Below, one piece after another: positions 5,885 to 10,975 of a stretch of 10,975 nt of DNA. The translations under genes and the position numbers were made by a program. The DNA comes from Chloroflexota bacterium. GTDB taxonomy: Bacteria > Chloroflexota > UBA6077 > CF-72. The notes under the pieces were generated by a model. The model saw only the letters and a program-made list of their open reading frames with translations, was not told where the DNA came from and made no database searches. Location: contig JAFAWJ010000101.1 in the NCBI GenBank assembly GCA_019242065.1, positions 1 through 10,975 on the forward strand, read 5' to 3'. The first letter of the stretch is position 1, and every line of letters begins with the position of its first letter.

Positions 5885-6880
5885 TTAGCGGTCGATGATG
5901 CGGTACAGCAGACGCAGCAACGTCTCGGCGTGTTGCTCGTTACCCTCGGCGCGCTCCTCGAAGTTGGCCGCCACGCTGCCCGAGAGCGAGGTTCCGAGCC
6001 GTCGGAACGTGCCGGCTCGCTCTTGCAGCAGATTGACCGCCGACCAGAGGGCAGCCTCCACCGCGTTGCCCTGTTCGGTCAGCAGGGCATCCACACTGTA
6101 GGTGTGGCCCACGCGGCACTCGAAGCGCACGGGCCCAGTGGATTCAACTTCCCAGAGGGAGCCGTGGCACTCCGGGCATGTCAACCCCGAAGCATGGTTG
6201 AGGTGCTTCGCGGTGTGACCGTAGTGGGGCTCGTCGGTGGCGTGCATGGATGGCTCGAGACTCTCGGATTCCGGACTCGTCTGGGATGAATCCTCTACCG
6301 GTCCGGCGCTGGTGAACTCAGCCAGCAGCGTGGGAATCACGTCAGTCGGCACACAGTAGTCCACTGGCGAGGCGTGGAGGGCGCTTTGCGGCATGTCCGG
6401 AAACATGGCTTCTTCCGGGTCCTGGACGATCGTGATCCCGCCGCGCATCTTGATAGCGGCGAGACCCAGCGCTCCGTCGTGCAAGACGCCGGACAGGATG
6501 ACGCCGACGACGCGGCGCCCGTACACGCGGGCGGCGCTGCGGAAGAGGAGGTCGACCGATGGTCGAGCGCTGTTTTCTCGCGGACCGGTCTCGAGATCCA
6601 GGTGCCCGTCGTCGACGACCAGGTGGCGATTGGGCGGCGCCACATAGATACGTCCGTGCTCGAGGGAGCGTCGGCCCTCCACCTGAACTGCAGGAAGGGG
6701 ACCGGCACGGCCAAGAATCGCGGCTAGCGCGCTGGGGGTATCCGGCGGGACGTGCAGCACGACGACGATGGCGGCGGCGATTCGGCGCGGCAAGCCCGCG
6801 ACCAGGCGGGTGAGGGCTTCCACTCCGCCGGCGGAGGCGCCGACCACGATGATGTCGCGGCCGGCGGCCCGTGGCGTCAT
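5885..6880 (-). CDS. CheB-type protein-glutamate methylesterase with C-terminal metal-site domain
   Basis: A 331-aa protein. Residues ~8-190 form a CheB catalytic domain, which hydrolyses glutamate methyl esters (and deamidates Gln) on chemoreceptors. The triad is visible: S16 in GASAGG, H43 in VVLHVPP, and D135 in GVLHDGALG. It has no N-terminal receiver, unlike enterobacterial CheB, so it is not regulated by its own phosphorylation. After an acidic Ser/Glu linker (~191-230) comes a C-terminal domain with CPEC (C235, C238) and CRVGH (C255, H259), four ligands typical of a small zinc-type site, then a helical end. Similar tails occur on other standalone CheB-like proteins. The ATG overlaps the upstream stop by 4 nt (ATGA) and has no ribosome site, so it is probably made by coupling with the 880-aa protein. 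The target receptor is not in the window. Confidence 0.92.
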   Translation of the reverse strand: MTPRAAGRDIIVVGASAGGVEALTRLVAGLPRRIAAAIVVVLHVPPDTPSALAAILGRAGPLPAVQVEGRRSLEHGRIYVAPPNRHLVVDDGHLDLETGPRENSARPSVDLLFRSAARVYGRRVVGVILSGVLHDGALGLAAIKMRGGITIVQDPEEAMFPDMPQSALHASPVDYCVPTDVIPTLLAEFTSAGPVEDSSQTSPESESLEPSMHATDEPHYGHTAKHLNHASGLTCPECHGSLWEVESTGPVRFECRVGHTYSVDALLTEQGNAVEAALWSAVNLLQERAGTFRRLGTSLSGSVAANFEERAEGNEQHAETLLRLLYRIIDR

Positions 6881-9519
6881 GCTGTCACGACAGGGCGCAG
6901 GCTTAGTTCGGGGTCGGAGATGTCGCGGATCACGATGACCGCGCCCGAGGTTCCATCCCCACGGATGGGTTGTCCCCGGGCCTCGAAGAGGCGTGCCACA
7001 CCGTCGTCGGTTTCCACGCCGAATTGCTGGGTGAAGGCCTCGCCACGCGCCGCCATGCGCAGTGGGTGGTTGCGCTGGGACAGGCGCTGTCCCGACATAT
7101 CGACCAGGACAGGCAGGCTGTCGCCAAAGGCAGCCCTGAAGGCGGGATTGGTCAAGACGGGTGTTGCATCGCTGTCGACCATGATGACGGCGTCTGACAT
7201 GCCATCCAGGATGGCGTCCAGACGCTGATGCTCCTCGCGCAGGCTGCCGACGAGTGCCCCTTGCGCGGTGGCTTGCTCCTGCAGTTCGGCAGTGCGCGCC
7301 TGCAGGTCCTCGTTGGTGGCGTTCAGCTCTTCGACCGTGGCTTGCAGCTCCTCGTTGAGTGTCTCCAGTTCCTCATTGGTGGCCTGCTGCTCTTCGTTGA
7401 GGGTCTCAATTTCCTCCATGGCGGCCTGGGCTTCTTCGTTGCCCACCAGCAGCTCCTCGTTGGCACTGCGCAAGCCTGAGTTGGCGATGGCGAGGTCCTG
7501 GTTGGCCGCGAGCAAATCGCGCACGGATCGCGTTGATTCGTCGAGCAGGTTCTGGAGCTGCAGGGCGCGACTGTCCGCGTTGGAGCGCTCGGTTTCCAGG
7601 TTCCGAATACGTACCTCGCGCTTGGTGACGTCGTCGATCAGTACGACGATCAACTCGGGTGCATCACCCCGGTCGGACGCCGTCTGGATGACGAAGGAGA
7701 ATATCTCGAAAAATCGTGGGTTGCCCGGATCATCGGGGAGCGACGTGAGCTCGTGCACGACGTGCCCCTCGTCTCCGCTCAGTCCAGCGTCGATCGCGTC
7801 TCGGAGCGGGGTGGCGAGCGCTCGATACGCCAGGTGCACCAGGTCGTCGCCGAGTGCCGGATTGTGGATGCCCAGTAAGCGCCGCGCCGCAGCGTTGATG
7901 CTCTGGATATCGTAGTTCCGATCGACGACGACGACGCCAGTCGGCAGCTCGAGCAGCACCTTCTCGGCGCGCTCAGCGCCGGTCGGCAGCGTGAGCTGCC
8001 GCGAGTGCGCTCGGGCCAGCTCGCGTTCGATGCCCGCCAGCATCGGCCGACCGACGGTGGCGCTGAAAATGGGCGTGGGCGCCGCATCACGAATCCGGGA
8101 TGGCGGAATCAACACGCGTTCGCCATGCCGCCGAAAGATCTTCAAGCGCGGCTGGACCATCGTGAAGTTTTCGGGCAGTGGCGAGGTGCTTTCCGACTTG
8201 CCGAGCACCAGGTAGCCGCCTTCGCGCAGGGCAAAAGCGAACAACTGCAGCGAGCGGCGCTGGAGCTCCGGGGTGAAGTAGATGAGCACGTTGCGACACA
8301 GCACCAGGTCGATGCGCGGGAACGGCGCACGCTGCCCGAGGTCATGCTGACCGAAGATGACCATGCCACGCAGCTGCTTGCGCACTTCCCATGCCGAGTC
8401 CACGCGGGTGAGGTGGCGGTCGCGTATCTCGGACGGCACGTTTTTCAGCGCAGAGATGGGATAGACTCCGCGCCGGGCAAAGGCAATCGCTTCGCCATCC
8501 AGATCGGTGGCGAAGATGCGCACCGTAAAGTGCTCCAGCTCGTTGCCCAGCAGCTCCGAGACGAGGATCGCCAGCGAGTAAGCCTCTTCCCCGGTCGCGC
8601 AGCCGGCCGACCACAACCGCAGCTCCTTGCCGTGTGCGCGTGCTTCGTCGATGAGCGTGGGCATCAGCTGGTCACGCAAATAGTTGAAGAGGTCCGCGTC
8701 CCGAAAGAAGTCGGTGACCTTGATCAAAAAGCTATTGGCAAGCCGGTCATACTCTTCGGGATTACGGCGCAAATAGCGGACATAGTCCTCGAGCTTCTCG
8801 TTGTGCGTGTCCAGCATGCAGCGCTGCAGGCGCCGTCGGATGGTCGGCTCCTTGTAACTCGCGAAGTCGATGCCGCTGCGTGTCCGCAGCTGCTCGAGTA
8901 CCCCGCGCAGCCGTCGGTCGTCGTCGGGCTCGGCTGGCACGTACGTGCCTGACAACAGCTCGTTCAACAGCGGACCGATCGCTCCGAGCTCGGCCACGAT
9001 GTCAATGGTCGTGGGCGCCAGCGACAGCGGCATGTCGGGGTGGGTGGCCGTCTGCGGATTCTGGATGATGACGGTGCCGCCCATCTCTTTGACCCGCCGG
9101 GCGCCGTCTGCGCCATCTGAGCCGAGCCCGGTCAGGATCACGGCGATGAGCTGCTCACCAAAGGCGTCGGCGGCGCTGGCCAGGAGCAGATCGATGGAGG
9201 GTGCCGGACGACCTCGCCCAGGTTCGGCCAGCACGTGCACGGAGTGATCCGAGATCTCGACGTGCCGGTCGGAGGGGACGACATAGATCGTCCCGTTCTC
9301 GAGATGTTCCTGGTCCTGGACCGTCCGAACCGGAAGGCTGGCGCGATTGGCGAGGATCTCGCGCAAGTGGCTGAACCGGGAGGGGTCGAGGTGCTGGGCC
9401 AGGATGATCGGCGCCGGGAACGTCGGAGGCAGCGTGCCGACCAGTGTCGACAGCGCTTCGATACCGCCGGCCGACGCGCCAACGACGACCAGCGGCCCGG
9501 GAGCCTCGGTCTCAGACAT
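6877..9519 (-). CDS. CheB-CheR fusion protein with two PAS domains and a coiled coil
   Basis: An 880-aa multidomain signalling protein. Residues 8-190 are a CheB methylesterase domain with triad S16 (GASAGG), H43 (AQHLD) and D135 (GLGSDGADG). Residues ~202-466 are a CheR methyltransferase: N-terminal helical part with FFRD (271-274), SAM-binding LRLWSAGCATGEEAYSLA (300-317), acidic ATDLDGEAI (337-345), and NVLIYF (410-415). A PAS-like domain follows (~517-635, GVVVVDRNYDIQSINAAARR), then a long coiled coil (~640-765) built from NEELETLNEELQATVEELNA-type heptads, and a second PAS (~766-870, ILDGMSDAVIMVDSD). Related fusions often end in a histidine kinase or cyclase; this one stops after the PAS. 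It would methylate and demethylate receptor glutamates under control of PAS-sensed signals in the cytoplasm. It follows the receiver-like gene by 61 nt and overlaps the second CheB gene by 4 nt. The Shine-Dalgarno is weak. Confidence 0.95.
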   Translation of the reverse strand: MSETEAPGPLVVVGASAGGIEALSTLVGTLPPTFPAPIILAQHLDPSRFSHLREILANRASLPVRTVQDQEHLENGTIYVVPSDRHVEISDHSVHVLAEPGRGRPAPSIDLLLASAADAFGEQLIAVILTGLGSDGADGARRVKEMGGTVIIQNPQTATHPDMPLSLAPTTIDIVAELGAIGPLLNELLSGTYVPAEPDDDRRLRGVLEQLRTRSGIDFASYKEPTIRRRLQRCMLDTHNEKLEDYVRYLRRNPEEYDRLANSFLIKVTDFFRDADLFNYLRDQLMPTLIDEARAHGKELRLWSAGCATGEEAYSLAILVSELLGNELEHFTVRIFATDLDGEAIAFARRGVYPISALKNVPSEIRDRHLTRVDSAWEVRKQLRGMVIFGQHDLGQRAPFPRIDLVLCRNVLIYFTPELQRRSLQLFAFALREGGYLVLGKSESTSPLPENFTMVQPRLKIFRRHGERVLIPPSRIRDAAPTPIFSATVGRPMLAGIERELARAHSRQLTLPTGAERAEKVLLELPTGVVVVDRNYDIQSINAAARRLLGIHNPALGDDLVHLAYRALATPLRDAIDAGLSGDEGHVVHELTSLPDDPGNPRFFEIFSFVIQTASDRGDAPELIVVLIDDVTKREVRIRNLETERSNADSRALQLQNLLDESTRSVRDLLAANQDLAIANSGLRSANEELLVGNEEAQAAMEEIETLNEEQQATNEELETLNEELQATVEELNATNEDLQARTAELQEQATAQGALVGSLREEHQRLDAILDGMSDAVIMVDSDATPVLTNPAFRAAFGDSLPVLVDMSGQRLSQRNHPLRMAARGEAFTQQFGVETDDGVARLFEARGQPIRGDGTSGAVIVIRDISDPELSLRPVVTA

Positions 9520-9580
9520 AGATTTCTGTCCAGCGTACTCTCGCCGGGATTGGTTCGCCTAGCTGGTAGTGTGGCGCCGC

Positions 9581-9994
9581 CTACGCGGTGGACGACCCAG
9601 CGTGGAGCGCCGCTGCCTGGGTCGGTTCCGGCGATTGGATACTGCCTGCGACACAGGCGAGGAGTTCGTCCGCGTCGAATGGTTTGGCCAGCAAACCACG
9701 CACCGCCAGATCCAGCGGCTGGAGTACCCGCAGCCAGACGCGTGGAACCATGATCACCATCGGAATGCGGTTGGTCAACTGCGCCAGGTCATGGCGGTGC
9801 TCGTCGGCGAGGAGCCCGTCCAAGCTTTGCCAGGCGGCCAGCGCCAGGTCGGAGTGGGCCGCGGTGTGGCGCTCAATCAGCTCCTCCAGCGACCCACAGG
9901 CTTCAACGGTATATCCTTCGGCGCTCAACAGTTCCTGAAGGGCACGGCGTAAATCCAGCTTCGGTTCGAGCAACAAAACGCGTGACACTGCCAT
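9581..9994 (-). CDS. Degenerate response-regulator receiver (pseudo-receiver) protein
   Basis: A 137-aa single-domain protein with the receiver fold pattern: VLLLEP (strand 1, 6-11), DLRRALQELLSAEGYTVEAC (14-33), LALAAWQSLDG (50-60), PMVIMVP (78-84) and GLLAKPFDADELL (100-112). The conserved Lys is present (K104). The phosphoacceptor position in strand 3 is A54 instead of Asp, the paired acidic residues after strand 1 are reduced to E10-P11, and the Thr/Ser after strand 4 is P84. It therefore should not be phosphorylated normally and would act, if at all, through protein contacts. The last ~20 residues are a loose Ala/Ser tail. It lies between the LuxR-type regulator and the CheB-CheR gene on the same strand, suggesting it belongs to that pathway. 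ATG 9994 has no strong ribosome site; the conserved strand 1 starts five residues in, so the start is plausible. Confidence 0.8.
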   Translation of the reverse strand: MAVSRVLLLEPKLDLRRALQELLSAEGYTVEACGSLEELIERHTAAHSDLALAAWQSLDGLLADEHRHDLAQLTNRIPMVIMVPRVWLRVLQPLDLAVRGLLAKPFDADELLACVAGSIQSPEPTQAAALHAGSSTA

Positions 9995-10023
9995 TCAAGG
10001 CTAGTCGCGCGTGGCGCAGTATC

Positions 10024-10046
10024 ACATCTGCATTTGTGCACGATGT
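10024..10046. repeat. Imperfect palindrome upstream of the pseudo-receiver gene
   Basis: ACATCTGCA (10024-10032) and TGCA-C-GATGT (10037-10046) pair over nine positions with one extra C, around TTTG. It lies 30 nt before the pseudo-receiver ATG and 22 nt after the LuxR-type stop. The dyad could be an operator, or an mRNA hairpin that sets differential expression between the two genes. Confidence 0.45.
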
Positions 10047-10067
10047 TCGTCGGACCGGGGGGTCGCC

Positions 10068-10520
10068 TCAAACTATGGTAGCGGACCGACGTTGGACCAG
10101 CACCGCGACCTGGGTGCGATTGGCCGCCTCGAGCTTCGCCAGCACGTGCGCCACGTGATTCGCGGCCGTGCCGGGGGTGATGACCAGCTCCGCGGCGATT
10201 TGCTGGTTGGTGAAGCCACGGCTAATCAGGACGGCGACCTCGTCTTCACGGCGGGTCAACTGCGCCAGGGGCGTCTGGTGCGCGCGCGCGGCAGGTGTCG
10301 GTGCGTGTGGGGCATGGTGCGCGCGCGGGCCACGCAGGCGACGGGACTGAGCCGTCCGTTCGAGCGTCGACTGATAGGTTTCCACGGCGCCGCGATACGT
10401 GGCCAGGGCCTTTTGCCATCGCCACATCATCGCGTCGAAGTTGACCTGCGGCCGGCTCTGCGTGAGAAACAGTCTGCGCGGCTCAGGCAGGTGGTCGTCG
10501 CGTTCTAGAGGTAGGGCCAT
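10068..10520 (-). CDS. LuxR-type HTH transcriptional regulator without receiver domain
   Basis: A 150-aa predicted DNA-binding protein. The C-terminal GerE/LuxR helix-turn-helix spans about residues 88-145: LTRREDEVAVLISRGFTNQQ, then IAAELVITPGTAANHVAHVL and AKLEAANRTQ, with the usual LT-RE-E-V start and the NH-V-KL recognition-helix pattern. The N-terminal half is not a receiver or autoinducer domain; it contains a Trp/Tyr-rich helix (MMWRWQKALATYRGAVETYQ) and a His/Pro/Ala-rich linker. The start ATG at 10520 is chosen over the longer frame opening at 10646 because of a perfect AGGAGG 7 nt upstream (10528-10533). It heads the leftward signalling cluster, 73 nt before the pseudo-receiver gene, and is divergent from the solute-binding-like gene, either of which it may regulate. 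Its effector is unknown. Confidence 0.88.
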   Translation of the reverse strand: MALPLERDDHLPEPRRLFLTQSRPQVNFDAMMWRWQKALATYRGAVETYQSTLERTAQSRRLRGPRAHHAPHAPTPAARAHQTPLAQLTRREDEVAVLISRGFTNQQIAAELVITPGTAANHVAHVLAKLEAANRTQVAVLVQRRSATIV

Positions 10521-10527
10521 CTTGCAA

Positions 10528-10533
10528 CCTCCT
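10528..10533 (-). promoter_or_regulatory. Consensus ribosome binding site (AGGAGG) deciding the LuxR-type start
   Basis: AGGAGG on the minus strand with 7 nt spacing to ATG 10520. It is the strongest Shine-Dalgarno in the window and rules in favour of the 150-aa rather than the 192-aa version of the regulator. Confidence 0.75.
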
Positions 10534-10549
10534 GCCCCGCGCCGGGGCA
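10533..10549. repeat. Perfect 7-bp palindrome abutting the LuxR-type ribosome site
   Basis: TGCCCCG (10533-10539) and CGGGGCA (10543-10549) are perfect inverted arms around a 3-nt centre. In the regulator mRNA this is a very stable hairpin that ends on the first base of AGGAGG. It may be a protein operator (autoregulation) or a structure that controls ribosome access. Confidence 0.55.
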
Positions 10550-10653
10550 ACACTGCCTGCGAACGCAAGACACGTTCCAGGCCACGCTGAGCGGTCGGGT
10601 CGAACAATCTCCTGCGGCACCAGTGTAGTCCGCGCGCGCGGGCCACGCCCCTA

Positions 10654-10975
10654 ATGGCTCAGACGTACACTGCGCGGAGAGTCAGTAAACAGATGGAGCG
10701 TTTGCCGGGCGGCGCGCAGTTCGTGCGCGCCAAAATGCTGTGGGAAATCGCCCTCGGGATGGCTGGCGACCCGGCGATTCCGTATTACGGCAATCGCGAT
10801 ATCAGCCTGGTCATCGGCAACGGCTCGGCCGAGACGTTCACCGCGTCGCTGAGCATGGCGCCCGGCTCGCCCATCCTGTCGCACGCTGTGGCGCGCGGCG
10901 AGCTGGATATGGCCTTCGTCAATCCGTCGGGGCTCCTGACCCAGGCGTACCGCGGCACCGGGCTGTACCGCGAGC
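10654..10975 (+). CDS. Solute-binding-protein-like (possibly TAXI/TRAP-type), N-terminal part
   Basis: An open frame of 107 codons running off the right edge. The segment DISLVIGNGSAETF, then MAPGSPILSHAVARGELDMA and FVNPS resembles the N-terminal lobe of type II periplasmic binding proteins such as the TAXI family of TRAP transporters, where a glycine/serine-rich loop contacts the ligand and a GE-x-D-x-A-x-V strand follows. No signal peptide is present: the start is basic and hydrophilic (MAQTYTARRVSKQMERLP), so it is either cytoplasmic or a binding-fold enzyme or regulator. ATG 10654 lacks a ribosome site; ATG 10693 (MERLPGG), with GGAGAG 11 nt upstream, is an alternative start. It is divergent from the LuxR-type gene with a 133-nt spacer between them. 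Family assignment is tentative because only the first third or so is visible. Confidence 0.5.
   Translation, partial: MAQTYTARRVSKQMERLPGGAQFVRAKMLWEIALGMAGDPAIPYYGNRDISLVIGNGSAETFTASLSMAPGSPILSHAVARGELDMAFVNPSGLLTQAYRGTGLYRE

Noticed and set aside
7270..7480. Repetitive ctcctcgttg-like DNA resembling a tandem repeat
   Set aside because: It is explained by the Glu/Asn/Leu heptads of the coiled coil in the 880-aa protein.
8005..8952. 315-codon open frame on the plus strand
   Set aside because: It lies opposite the CheR domain of the 880-aa gene, whose motifs are unambiguous; long antisense frames are expected at this GC content.
10630..10641. CCGCGCGCGCGG alternating palindrome
   Set aside because: A 12-bp CG run is likely by chance in such GC-rich DNA and has no positional support.
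10521..10646. Longer start for the LuxR-type regulator
   Set aside because: The added 42 residues are Arg-rich with no domain, and they cross the palindrome and AGGAGG that precede ATG 10520.
10651..10884. 77-codon minus-strand frame
   Set aside because: It is antisense to the solute-binding-like frame, which shows recognisable conserved blocks and stays open to the edge.

Overview
The window is GC-rich bacterial DNA from one genome, with dense genes, short spacers and no RNA genes, CRISPR arrays or insertion sequences visible. The gene mix (a DUF6325 + SHOCT pair, LuxR-type HTH proteins without receivers, standalone CheB-like esterases, secreted beta-rich proteins with plain Sec signal peptides) suggests a Chloroflexota- or Actinomycetota-like organism. 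This is inference from content, and no marker gene fixes the phylum.

Layout. (1) Positions 1-4244, minus strand: one probable operon reading right to left. It encodes a 505-aa secreted protein of four beta-rich units, a 231-aa secreted protein, a Rieske non-haem iron oxygenase alpha subunit, and a DHA2-type (EmrB/QacA-like) MFS exporter. The exporter runs off the left edge and carries a one-base frameshift near 374. A -10-like box lies at 4272-4277. (2) Positions 4346-5699, plus strand: a possible 30-aa leader ORF with a strong ribosome site, then a DUF6325 protein, a SHOCT-domain protein and a MOSC-domain protein. (3) Positions 5700-5884: a convergent spacer with three clear inverted repeats. 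(4) Positions 5885-10520, minus strand: a signalling cluster reading right to left. It encodes a LuxR-type HTH regulator, a degenerate receiver protein, an 880-aa CheB-CheR-PAS-coiled coil-PAS protein, and a second CheB-like esterase with a C-terminal Cys/His metal-site-like domain. (5) From 10654 to the right edge, plus strand: the start of a protein resembling periplasmic solute-binding proteins, divergent from the regulator.

How it may work together. In the left operon the oxygenase and exporter are translationally coupled (TGATG), which suggests oxidation of a small molecule linked to efflux or transport. The co-transcribed secreted proteins are of unknown role, and no reductase for the oxygenase is visible. 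In the right cluster the CheR and CheB activities would methylate and demethylate glutamates on some receptor, but no chemoreceptor, CheA or CheW is in the window. The PAS domains and the receiver lacking its phosphoacceptor suggest a sensory methylation system not controlled by ordinary phosphotransfer. The most notable points are this signalling cluster, the internally duplicated secreted protein, the leader-type small ORF, and the structured convergent spacer.
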